Source: Verticillium longisporum
Taxonomy: Eukaryota; Ascomycota; Sordariomycetes; Glomerellales; Plectosphaerellaceae
Assembly: GCA_019188255.1 (NCBI GenBank)
Contig: JAETXT010000010.1
Location: 620,001 to 684,000 of the forward strand
Length of the DNA stretch: 64,000 nt
Direction: 5' to 3'
Shown: piece by piece, positions 11,127 through 21,595 of the stretch
How positions within the stretch are numbered: the stretch's first letter is position 1
How the letters are laid out: each line of letters opens with the position of its first letter
Translations under genes and position numbers: made by a program
Notes under the pieces: generated by a model
Seen by the model: only the letters and a program-made list of their open reading frames with translations
Told to the model about the DNA's origin: nothing
Databases searched by the model: none

Positions 11127-11484
11127 GGGTCGATGAAAAGGAGACTCGGATTGGTAGGAGGAATTGTGATTCACCCCTCCTGGGAAGCGAACATCCTGTC
11201 ATGTTTGTGGTCTGAGGTAACTTAGTACTATCGTAGTATCCGGCAAGCCCTCAGTATGATGCGAAATCAAAGTTCAACCGCCAGCACATCATGATCCATG
11301 TGAAGCGTATAATTTGATTGCGATTAAGATACTGTCCGGCACATGTTTTGGGAGGCCTTGTGCTGTACCCACAGATCCCGCAAGCAGTACTTCGTGCCAT
11401 CCAATCCTTTCAGGCCATTTGATGATTTCCACATGCACTGGGGTCATTCTATCCCTTTGATGAGGCCTCACTCGGACTAAGGAT
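11127..11484. other. Intergenic between convergent genes
   Basis: Contains the 3' ends of the transporter and the small secreted peptide gene. No additional gene seen. Confidence 0.6.
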
Positions 11485-11773
11485 CTAGCACCTCTCGCTG
11501 GTCTTCTGGAGGAAGCACCCACCCATACCGGGGCAAAAAACATAGTGGCAGAAACCGCTCTGGCAGATGGATGCTTACAAAGAGTCAGCATGGCTTTTTG
11601 GAGTGCTCTGCAACACCGTATAGCTTACCGCCGCTGCAGGCGCGGCGCTGGACCACATCACGCGCAACGAGAGCGTCGAGAACCTCGGTGATGCTGGCGC
11701 TGTTGGCCTCGGGGGCAGGCGCAGCGGCGACAAGGCCGAAGACGAGGGCGAGGGTGACGACGGAGAATTTCAT
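11485..11773 (-). CDS. Small secreted cysteine-rich peptide precursor
   Basis: Two exons, 11773-11629 and 11573-11485, give 77 residues. The intron (55 bp) is GTAAGC to TAAG with branch gctgac. Residues 1-18 form a clear signal peptide ending V-A-A-A-P; a 26-28-residue propeptide follows and ends in V-Q-R-R, a Kex2-type dibasic site. The remaining ~33 residues carry six cysteines spaced C-x6-C-x4-C-x4-C-x5-C-x8-C, the last being the C-terminal residue. Every exon-2 cysteine depends on this splice: without it the frame ends after one cysteine. Architecture (signal, pro-region, dibasic site, disulfide-rich core) matches fungal secreted effectors, defensin-like peptides or pheromone-like precursors. 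I cannot place it in a named family; function unknown. A TATA-like box lies 124 bp upstream. Confidence 0.7.
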
Positions 11774-11896
11774 CTTGAAAGCGTTGCTGTGAGCGGCTGT
11801 GTGGTTGAGGTTGGATAATTGTGATCTTTGCGTGGGAAGGTCTGAGCTGATGAAGAGATGGGGACGTTGCTCGTTGTCGAGGCGAGCTTTCAGCCC

Positions 11897-11904
11897 TCTT
11901 ATAG
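11897..11904 (-). promoter_or_regulatory. TATA-like box of the secreted peptide gene
   Basis: On the minus strand the sequence reads ctataaga, 124 bp upstream of the ATG at 11773. Confidence 0.4.
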
Positions 11905-12481
11905 TTTTCAGGAGACTTCCATTGCAGCGTTCTTTACTATCACAACCAGACCTGATACTTGTCGCCGCAGCTGAAGGCCGTCAACTCTTTCCAGTGTTGT
12001 AAGAACGGAGCCTGAGGACCCGAGTAGCTTTGGGTCGGAGAGAAGTGGTGAGTGTGTTGAGGCTTCGTTGACTCTCTTGATAGGCGAATCAAGCTGAGCG
12101 GCTAAATATCAGGCAGAATGCGGGCGATGTTGGAGCTCAACGTATGCGCAGTGTCATAACACCATCAAGGCTGATGGTGCAATTTATTTGACGGAGTTCA
12201 ACGGGATTTGATTTCGTTCAACGCAATGAAACACCGCTAAGCAGACCAATGAACAGCAAACTCGGCAGAAAGCAGGATTCGATGGGGGGGTATACATGCG
12301 GAATACCAACTGCTAGGATCCTCCTCATCGGACAAGTGGCCCCTATAGAACCTGAGAAATGTGTTGACCTAATCTGGTAACCAACACAGCATAACGAAAA
12401 TACCACAAAGTCTCAACCTACAAGCTCAAAGGTATGTCTGTTGAATGGCGTCTCCAAGCTTTGCCCTTTTGGTTTCTTTCT

Positions 12482-12949
12482 TCAGTGTTCCAACATGGCT
12501 ACTTCTGATATTGTGATCTGTATCCCAGTGAGGCCTGGTGAAATTCTCTTAACAGGTATCGAGCTAACGCTCAGCGAGGTGATTCTCTCCTGCATGTTGA
12601 TCCTTTCGCTTGTAGGCTCATGTATGACAAGCATGTCATGCCACTCCTCACTGGAAAGGATTTCGAAGGATTCAGCCAGCATGATAAATCAGGAAGCCCC
12701 GCCTTGCTCAGGAAGCAGCAATCCGTATCTGGCAGAAAGGGCGTCATGAATTGATGAAGATCCCGGTCTAGCCGTAGTTGAACGAGCCCACTCGTCCTTA
12801 GACCTCCGGAAGTATTCGTGCGCCCCCACCATTGCGTTCCTTCTGACTGAAGCGCCAGGACCCTGTTGGCTTGTTCGCATTTGGGTTGGCGATATATTCC
12901 GTAGCGCCCAAGGTACTTTAGCCGTCACAAACAACATGACAAGTCTCAA
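12482..12949 (-). pseudogene. Possible decayed coding frame, one in-frame stop
   Basis: Two open segments, 86 and 66 codons, lie in the same minus-strand frame and are separated by a single TGA at 12689-12691. The amino-acid composition is protein-like, but no motif or family is recognised. It may be chance or an old gene with one nonsense codon. Confidence 0.2.
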
Positions 12950-13376
12950 GGCTCGGGCAATGCTCTAGGCTAGTGTATGCCTTGCCAACTGGAATTTTGA
13001 GTAGGCTGGCACAGCGACATGCGGAGGTTTGGATCGACTTTGTTGTACCTCAATATCACAGTTCCTCCACCGATAGCGAAACCAGCTCCGTCCAAATTGC
13101 CCAGTTCTCATCAGAATTATAAAGCCGACTGAACGAGAAGGAATACAAAAGGCGGCTTACTGCGAAGTCGTCAAAGTTGTCCAGATCTCGTTTCGATTCT
13201 ATTTTATCAGGATATTCGTCAGTGCATAACTAGAGCCCTGCAACGCAACCTCAGTATGGCACTCGCTACTGGTCTTACATGCAGAGCCAAGGTTTGATCT
13301 GCTGCAGCAGGAAGACTTTTACTATGGAAATATGCAGACGGCACTGGTTATGTTATAGAAAAGGCATTCTCTACCC

Positions 13377-13736
13377 CTAGTCACTGGCGATAAAAGACCC
13401 TCCGTGGGCTACAGGGGCACATCCCCACTGGCCCGAGACAATCATGGTGTTGGTGAGGGTGAAGTAGACACCGCGTAGTTCGTGAGGTGCGATCTCGGCG
13501 ACAAAGACAGGAGCGCGAACGTGGCCGAGGCCTAAACCCAGGGTGCTGACGAGCTTGCAACCAAGGATGGCCATGGCAGATTCGGCCAAGCTCTGGATGA
13601 TGACACCTAAGATGCAAAGGACGCAGCCAATGTCCCCGACAAAGAAGATGCCATCCTGAACTTTCGACCTCAGCCCTGCACAGAGAGAGGGTGCGGGCGC
13701 AGAGCAGCGAAATGCAGTGCTTGAGGAGATGTTCAT
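13377..13736 (-). pseudogene. Fragment of an MFS sugar transporter
   Basis: About 100 codons match the TM2-TM4 part of fungal sugar porters: a hydrophobic helix, a segment resembling GCKLVSTLGLGLG-x-APVF, then VAEIAPHELRGV, the sugar-transport signature between TM4 and the following loop. Full-length members have about 500-550 residues, and neither the beginning nor the rest is found nearby in any frame, so this is a truncated relic. It lies head to head with the Zn2Cys6 regulator. Confidence 0.65.
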
Positions 13737-14682
13737 AGGGATCCTTAGCCTTCCATAGAAGGGTTGCGTTCGTGAGGCTCTGGATGTACCCAGAAACCTG
13801 GTGGTGATTCAGTGTAGAGCAAGGTTGGAAGGGCCACCAGCCCATCATCCGATTTTGACACCCGTGTTTTGCTTCCGTACGATCAAGCGTTGACTGACGT
13901 CGTATGTTCGAGGGTTCCCGAGAGCTGTTCGAGAGTCCCACGGGATAAGGTATGGAAGGGGACCTAAACTGGTTCAAGAGCTGGAGTTTGTGGGGACATC
14001 AACTCTCTGGATAAATGCTTAGCTTAGGATGAACAGGGTCGAGCTTACGGTGATGATTTGTAAACTTTGTGTTCGACGAGGCAAGGATCAATCATGAAAC
14101 TGCGGCAGATGGTGAATCTTACGCATGTCGCCCGCTGCCTGCATTCTCGCGTGAATACGACGGGAAAGAATTCCAGAATCTTTTCCTCGGAAACCATTTA
14201 AACATCCAAACGCCATTCTTCATCTCTTACCTAGGGATGTTCTAAGCTAGCGCTGGATGAAAGTCTGATTGGTTTTGTCCGAAGCCATCCTGGCCCCCAT
14301 AGAGTCCTGGTCAGGGGGGGGAGGGGGGATTTGTTAGTGCCTCTGTAATAGGATGATTATGTCCGTTCTCGGAGAAATCAGTCTTAAGGCCACATCCTCG
14401 CACTTTCAAGTACCTACTTCATGGTTCCTCCAATCTGCCCTGTTTCTCCTGTTCATTTGTTTTCTCCGTTCCAGTTCGATTATTTCATTACATCTCTATT
14501 CAAAACCAAGGCACTAGGACTACGAGTCACGCCAATCCCACACATACGGACTTTCTCTCCCAAGTCATCAATTGGCACAGCGCACCGAACACGATCCACA
14601 GTATCACACGCGCTGCACGACGAAAGTCCGAGACCACGCCAGGCCGCTCCGTGCCGCCGGGTCCCTGCCTTGGCTCATCAGC
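13737..14682. promoter_or_regulatory. Upstream region of the Zn2Cys6 gene
   Basis: About 950 bp between the transporter fragment and the regulator. It contains a G-run (eight G, A, six G at 14314-14328) that could form a quadruplex, and otherwise no gene. An open frame extends upstream of the chosen start from 14572, but lacks protein-like sequence. Confidence 0.45.
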
Positions 14683-16561
14683 ATGGCTGGCGGCAGGCTC
14701 TTGACACTGGCATGCGATAGCTGCAGGGTACGCAAGGTCAAATGCGACGCCCGTACGCCTTGCTGCAGCAACTGCCGCTCATCTGGCATTGACTGCAAAT
14801 ATGAGCTTCCGAGGAGAAAGCGAGGCCCAAAAGCTCGCAGTCGGCAAGTTCGGGCCTCCGCAGAGCCAAGGCAATCGCCCATAGGGGAGTCTCCGCGAGG
14901 AACGATTCCCGATTCTCCAATCAACGGACTATCTGACATCGTATCACCCGTCAAGATAACACCGACTCTGCCGTTAGCAGAGCTTTCTCATGTCGGTCGC
15001 TTCCCAGCGCACCTGTCCCCCACGATTGCTTCTCGAATTGAACCACATCACCGCCAGGACAGGGCTTCCGTCGAATTGACATTACTTTCCGAGGAAAGGC
15101 TTCCCACACCCACAGAAATCCAGGATGCGCTGGCCAAAGACCTCATGACTCTTGGGTCATCGGTTGATCATGCAGCGAGGAAATGCATTGATGTTTTCAT
15201 GCAATATTCCTACCCTCTCATTCCGATAGTGCAGCCGACGAACCTCATCGCCTCGATCGCCCTACTATCCCGCCCACTGTTACCCGACGAAACCACATCG
15301 CGGTCCAGACACTCATCTGGGCTGTCTATGAAGAGCTTGGAAGAGTTTAGGGCGTTCACTCTCTTGACGGCTTTGTGCGCTAGCATCTGTGCAGGAACGA
15401 ACTCCAATATGATATGCAGTCTCGACAACCCCGACATGCCCCGCTGCTTCTTGCGTGCCTCTCGCGGCATGTTCGCGCACTTTGAGGAGCGAGACATTGA
15501 ACACCCAACCTCTTCATCCCTCGTCATTAGAGTACTGCAGTCCAGCGCATTTCACTGTCTTGGCAAAACGCACATAGCTCTATACGTTTTGAGTACCGCT
15601 CATCATCTGGCACTTCTGATGAGGCTTTACGACGAGCGATCGTTCGATGACATGCCACAGCCAGAGGCAACAATCATGCGTGCCGTAGTTTGGACGCTGT
15701 ACGTGGCCGACAAATCTGCCTCAGTTTTGAATCATGTCCCTTCCACCGTTCAAGGAGTCTGTCTGCAGGAGCCGCTCACTTTGGCGTATGAACGAGAGGG
15801 CGACTTTGGATTATTGAGCCCGGACATGCCACTATTCACCTGCTCATATGAATCCCGGTTGCAAGCTGGTTTCACGTTGAGCAATAAGCTGTGGAAAGAT
15901 GGGGCCGACATCATACTCGATCTAAAAGTCCTGGCTAGGATGTACAGTCGATCTGGGGTGACCACAGAACTACAGGCTTTGGACGTGCCCGCGTCCGGCA
16001 TCATGCAGGCTTACTTGAATTTCTGCGCTGTTCTGGATTCACTCCCTCCTTGGTTAAGAGATCCCGAATCCCACACAACGAATATTCCTGCGGCAACTTC
16101 ATTTCAGAAACTTGCTTTCTGGGCTCAAAAGGCAAACCTCGTGATCACCTTTCACTGTCTGCGACTCACCATTCTGCGACGAGCAGAAGCTCACGGTTGC
16201 TGCCATCTTCTTGGTTTAATTAACGATGAGGGTATGCTGGCCCTTCGAAAGACAGAGATTGCTAGTGATCTTGTAGCAGCGGCGACCGCTGTGCCATTCG
16301 AGGCCTTGAGGGCTAACAGCGAGCCTTGCGTAAGTTCCTCCTCACACGAGAGATCGCCCTACTCGTCAACCGGTTGTTGACTGTTGCTGCTAGGTCGAAA
16401 AACTCCGACAGGCTGGGGTCGACCTGCTGCAGATCACCCACAAAACCACTAACCAGGCACTCTGTGCACGCGCCAAAACTATTTTCTCGACCCTCTTGGA
16501 TCTGATCGCGACGTTGAATTCGAAGGTGTCGAATGAGTTGAGCACGGGATTCCCAAATTGA
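14683..16561 (+). CDS. Zn(2)-Cys(6) fungal transcription factor
   Basis: Two exons, 14683-16329 and 16394-16561, encode 604 residues. The DNA-binding cluster is at residues 11-38: C-x2-C-x6-C-x6-C-x2-C-x6-C, with one extra cysteine at position 27, followed by a basic R-R-K-R-G-P-K linker. The middle (roughly 175-480) fits the fungal-specific transcription factor regulatory domain. The ATG at 14683 was chosen because it sits ten codons before the zinc cluster; an upstream frame from 14572 is open but unconvincing. The 64-bp intron (gtaagt to ctag) removes a premature stop at 16380 and adds a 55-residue tail. Gene order (sugar-transporter relic, regulator, GH43) suggests a local regulator of polysaccharide use, which is inference. 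Confidence 0.9.
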
Positions 16562-16867
16562 ACAAGGCTTGGCGAACGCGAGCCCCGTGTGACACATTTA
16601 TCCGCGGACATTCTTCCCACCCACTCGCTACCGCCGGGCACTTCCCCCCGCGGCGGGATTGGGCCACCCACATTCCGGGTATGGCGGAGTACGTGAGGGG
16701 CCGGCCGTTGTGATCATTAGTATTTCAACTCAGTGCCAAAGCTGGAATTCATTCACTAGCCATCTTCACGTCACTGGCACATCTGCTTTCCGCGCCTCTT
16801 CACGTCTCTGGTCCACGAAGTCCCCAAAGAGGGATTGGAAAACTTGATACGGTACCAAAAAGACGCC

Positions 16868-18545
16868 ATGGGTTCGCTCGGCCGCGCCGTCGACTACTCG
16901 AATCCCATTGTGCCAGGCTTCTCACCTGATCCTTCCGTGGTATTCGTCGACGGAACGTTTTGCCTCTGCACGTCGTCGTTTCACGTCTTCCCAGGACTAC
17001 CCATATACGCATCGAAGGACTTGAAGGAATGGACGCATATCGGTATGCCTTGAGATGGACCTCGCTTCAACATTCAGAGGCCCAAAACCTTACAGAGCTC
17101 TAGCTCACATGACCTTAGGAAATGCGCTGAGTATGCAATCACAGCTCAGTCTGAAGAAAGCTGGGACCATTCATGTCACGCTTGACACCGGATTTCCACT
17201 TGTAGGAACACTGAGCATTGTTGCCCCAAGTATCCACCGTCACAAGGGAACCTTCTACATCGTGACAACCAACACGCATCACAGCGGGTCATACAAATGC
17301 GCAAACTTCATCATTAGCACAGAGAACATCTGGGGTAACAGATGGAGTGACCCTGTGTACTTTGATTTCAACGGTATTGACACCAGCCTCTTCTTCGATG
17401 ACAATGACCGTGTCTACGTACAGGGGAGCTGAATGTTGCGTCGCGACAAACAACCCACCGCCACCATTAAGCAGATGGAAATTAACATTACCACGGGCAA
17501 GGCCCTTTCAGAAGCCATAGAAATTTGGACTGGGTGGGCCAAATACGACACGGAAGGCCCGCACATTTACAAGGTAGACGGATATTACTACCTGCTGGCT
17601 GCAGAAGGCGGCACCTTTGAGCACCACATGCTCACGATAGCACGGTCCACCAACATCTGGGGCCCATATGAAAGCGCGGACACCAACCCTATCATGACGG
17701 CAGATGGCAAGGATGAGTACATTGAAAATATTGGCCACGGCGATCTGTTCCAAGACCGCGACGGTCGATGGTGGGCCGCTGTCCTTGGCGTCAGAAAGCA
17801 GGAAGAGGGGTACCTTGGCCTCGGCCGCGAATCATTCCTGTCCCCCGTTGACTGGCCCCGTGGCGGTTGGCCTGTGGTTCGCCAACCCAGGATGAGCTTC
17901 TCGAGGGAGGCGTCGCTGTCCATGGTCAGTCGTCCTCCGCTCACGGCGCCTCCGTTTGTTGAGGATCTCTACATCCGTGACTACGATCCGTCCAAATACC
18001 GCCATACCGACGACGGGAAGACCATAACGCTCACCCCCAGTCGGACGGATTTTACGTCCCCCGTCGATACATGCACGTTCCTTGGCCGCCGTCAGCGATC
18101 CCTTGATAGTACAGCCTCTACTCGTATCACGGCTATCGAGGGTCCTCTTGGCAAGAATGTGCAGGCTGGTCTCGCACTGTACAAGGACTCGATACGATCC
18201 GCATACATCGCCTTCGATTTTGCCACGAATTCACTAGTCTATTCTATTCACAACTCGGCGTCAGGTCTCAGCGGCCGCATCTCCCGCAAGATTTTCGGTA
18301 AAGTGGAGGAGGTGGAGTTGCGCATCTCGGCGGCTCCGTTAAGGTACAGCTATGCGGCAAAGGTTCGGTTGACAGAGCCTTGTACGAGGAGTGAAAAAGA
18401 CTAGTTGGAAGTTGGGTCAATGGGCGCCCTGGCTCTCGATGCCAGAGACTTCACGGGACCTATCCTCGGCGTGTTTGCACATGCTGGAGACGGTGAGGCA
18501 GAGGCGGCAGAGGTGACCTTTAAGGGTTTTGATTTCTTAGACTGA
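16868..18545 (+). pseudogene. GH43 glycosidase (beta-xylosidase/arabinofuranosidase type) with two nonsense codons
   Basis: Exon 1 16868-17042, intron 17043-17118 (gtatgc to ttag), exon 2 17119-18545, about 533 codons. The protein shows the GH43 five-bladed propeller landmarks: N-P-I-V-P-G-F-S-P-D-P-S with the catalytic Asp near residue 18, F-N-G-I-D-T-S-L-F-F-D, and Y-D-T-E-G-P-H-I-Y-K containing the general acid Glu, then the C-terminal beta-sandwich ending D-F-T-G-P-I-L-G-V-F-A-H-A. Two in-frame stops interrupt it: TGA at 17430-17432 and TAG at 18402-18404. Both stand where relatives have Trp, so both look like TGG with G-to-A changes; the TAG is in a RIP-type context, the TGA is not. It starts 306 bp after the regulator gene. 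As read, the enzyme is lost. Confidence 0.88.
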
Positions 18546-19462
18546 TGTAGTGGCCTTGGTCGAGTGACATCTACCCACATATCTTGATGATGCCCGAAAT
18601 GAGGAGGATTCCGAGCTTGAGGCTTAAGCGGAGCATTGTCATATCGTTCATCTCGTTCTCCGCGTCGTAAACCTCTGTCTATTCATTTTCTGGAGACTTT
18701 AATGCGCAGAGGCTGATGCAGGAGTCGACACTCCTGTTGAATACGCGGCAAATCTTTGTCCAACAAACATACATTTCTCGGATCTAAAATCTCTGAGATA
18801 GTCACAAGACTTTCGTTGGTCCTAACCAAACATCTACTATCCAGCAAAAGGTTTTGCTGGGAAGCCAGTGAATATTCGGTTCGTCCTACACATCAACGTA
18901 ACCAAGACCGAATATAGAACTCTGTCCTAAGAGCTTGCTGTGTTTCGCGACAACAAACGTTGTCCAGGACCCAGGTTCAACTCCCGTACCTGCTTGACAG
19001 ACCTCAATCGAAAAAAGGCACTGTTCTCAGATTTTAATGTCCAGCTCTGGGGAAATGTCTTCCTCGACATGGGAGTTGGCAAGAGTCTGTTCAGTTGACA
19101 ATCCAGACGTATAGTAGAAACAGAGGCGTTTCCTTCACCAAGGGCGGGACAGCATATTGAAAGGATTCGGAAGCCTTAACTTAGTCGTACGCCCAGATGC
19201 TCACGCCGGCCCTTGGATTGCGATAGGCATTTATGTGGCAGAACGCCATTCATCTCAAAAGGGTCAATCAAGCAGTAAAAAAGCGGAATAGAGTGTAGGA
19301 AATGTCATGATGTATCGCTTTCGATCTTAAAGATTGATACGCTTAACGAGAATGCAAATACGCAACATCGCAAGCTGTCGCCAGCAACCCGAATCCTGCT
19401 TGAGAACAATATTGCTTTGGGGAGCTCTTGAGAATTATTGGATCAGGCATAGAGGCAGCCAG
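18546..19462. other. Intergenic, nothing recognised
   Basis: Spacer between the GH43 pseudogene and the convergent methyltransferase gene. A T-loop-like word near 18970 is not part of a tRNA. Confidence 0.55.
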
Positions 19463-20796
19463 CTACTCGGCCGTCAGGGGTTTCCGACCGTAAACATTTG
19501 GTCTGGGAAGGGGTGTCAACTAAACCGTAATACGAATGTGTGAAGAGAATGAAGACTTACACGATGTAGTAGGGTCGTAGTTTCATATCACGAATGGCCT
19601 TCCTCATATTGGCGACCAGAAGCTGAATCTCGATGTATTCCCAGCCCATGATCTCCTTCAACAGGAACAGGGCGAATCCCTCGAGGCTCTCCTCTAGGAA
19701 AGCGAGGTTGTAGATGCCAACCTCCTTCAGGCGGGGATCACTGCTCCAGCCGCCACAGGGGAGATGGTAATCCTTGACGACAATGTCCTCGAAGCCGGCC
19801 TGCTCCATGTAGCGCTTCATGCGTCCATCGAGACCGATCTCAGCCGTCTTGCCGAGCCGATCCATGGCCTCGGTGAAGACTTGGCCCCACTGCTTGAAGA
19901 CGTGTTTCGGGTCATCGCGCACCGAAGGTATATCGCTCCGCAGGTTGATGGTGAATTCAAAATTTTCCAGATAACCACCGGGCTCGAGAGCCTTGAAGGC
20001 CTCCCCGTAGAGCTTAGGCCAGTCGGCTATGCTGCCGTAAAGAGCACGGATGTGGATCAGGTCGAAACTCGCGGGCGGGTACGTCCACTCGAGCTGGGCG
20101 TCATCAATGTGAAACTTGCAGTTGGGCGGCACCCAGGAAGGCTGGATAGGGCTGATGTCGAAGCCGGTCACTTCGGCGGCTGGGTGAGCATCGGCGACAT
20201 CAATGGCCCAGATGCCGGTGCCGGTACCAACATCAAGCACGCGTTTGGGCTCGTCAATCGGTGCCTCGTAGAGTTTGTCGCCGAGAAGCAGCGTAATGAA
20301 GTGGTGAGCTATATCAAGACCGTCATTCTGGCGATCGTCGTTGGGGCCCCAGTACTCTGTCGACTTGTAGCTCTGGAACGTACGGCCATGGAGCTGGCGG
20401 TACTCGAGCATGCTGCTCGTCAACGAGGCCGTCGATGAGACGAAACTGTAGCGAGTATGAGCTATGGACTCGGTAAGATGGAGACTGTGCGTGCTACCTT
20501 TCATTATCGATGCCTTCATCACTGTCGATATCCGATTCGTCCTGCATCGAACAATTAGTATGTTCGCAGTGCTAGGGTGTCCATTGAGGCCTCACAAAAG
20601 GGACTTGATCCGCCGTAACGTGCTGCTGTTCGTTGGTTTGCTCGATAACCTGCTCCAGGTTCGCTGGGCTTCCTGGGGCGTTGGAACCGGGCGATCGTGG
20701 AGATTTGGGCGACCGAGGAGACCTCGGTGAGGGAGACTTCTTGTACGATGGACCGGGGGGCGGGGAGGCGGCCGAAGCCTCCTGACTTGTCGACAT
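19463..20796 (-). CDS. LaeA-like SAM-dependent methyltransferase
   Basis: Four exons: 20796-20596, 20541-20498, 20445-19561 and 19502-19463; 389 residues. The N-terminus is Ser/Pro-rich with S-P-R/K-S-P repeats (about 21-40), then an acidic D-E-S-D-I-D-S-D-E stretch. The class I methyltransferase core begins with V-L-D-V-G-T-G-T-G-I-W-A (151-162), followed by the G-F-D-I-S-P and F-D-L-I-H-I-R motifs. The last 40-bp exon restores the family-typical V-Y-G-R-K-P near the C-terminus; without it the frame stops at 19557. The family includes LaeA, a nuclear regulator of secondary metabolism, but most members are of unknown substrate. About 800 bp downstream of, and co-oriented with, the P450. Confidence 0.9.
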
Positions 20797-21595
20797 GGTA
20801 CGGGAATTCCAAGTGTGGTTTAGCTGTGTGAGGTTTCTCCAGCGGGAATTCACTGGGTTCGACGGAACGGGACGAACATCGATGTTAGAACCAGATGAAT
20901 CCAGTAACGGCGAGAGAGTCAAGAGTCAGGGTCCAGCTCAGTGTCAGGCGCGCGAGCGTAGGGTCAAGGGGGGATGCGAGTGCGAATCTAGCTGCGAGAG
21001 GGCAGAAGCCTTGCCATGACTTATGAAGTACCAACATACCAAAGGAAAGCAAACCCCGCCCTCGAGCCGTCCCCCCCGGGTCCAGCCTCTGCCCTCGCCT
21101 GATCGTCCTATCATGCGTGGCTTGTCTGGAACAGTGGCTCGAAATCAATGAGCGATACTGACGTGATTGGCTTTTGCGCCATGTCTAGCCGGGCAAGCTA
21201 GGGTAGGGCTTGTCTTTCCGCTCCCCCCGTTCGCCCTAGGCCGAATCTGAGAAACGTCCTGGGCATGGCGCTCACAGAGAGCATGCTCATCCAGGCCGCA
21301 TGAGGTCAATGAGAGAATACCAGCCCCCATTGTTCTGTGGCCCGAATCAACGGTTGGCCACGAGGGTAACTTAAACAGCGAAAAAGGATTTCCGGTTTCC
21401 AGATCCACGTTAACGGGCCATGCGTGTCCTGATGAGGGATCTGAGCCATCGAATGACGGTGTCACGGTTACTGGCGCCACGACCCCCAACCAACTGCCTA
21501 GGCCCGTCTTCTCCTCTCTGCTGATGTGGCTTCTCGTGCCGTCCTGGCCCCTCCCGAGCTTGATGAGCATTGATCAAAAGGTGGCCTCGAAATGA
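20797..21595. promoter_or_regulatory. Promoter region between P450 and methyltransferase
   Basis: About 800 bp between co-oriented genes; must hold the methyltransferase promoter and the P450 3' end. No specific site recognised. Confidence 0.4.

Larger units (their letters stand above)
11774..13376. other. Long intergenic region
   Basis: Upstream region of the secreted peptide gene. Apart from the TATA-like box and the doubtful frame at 12482-12949 listed separately, nothing recognisable. Confidence 0.5.
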
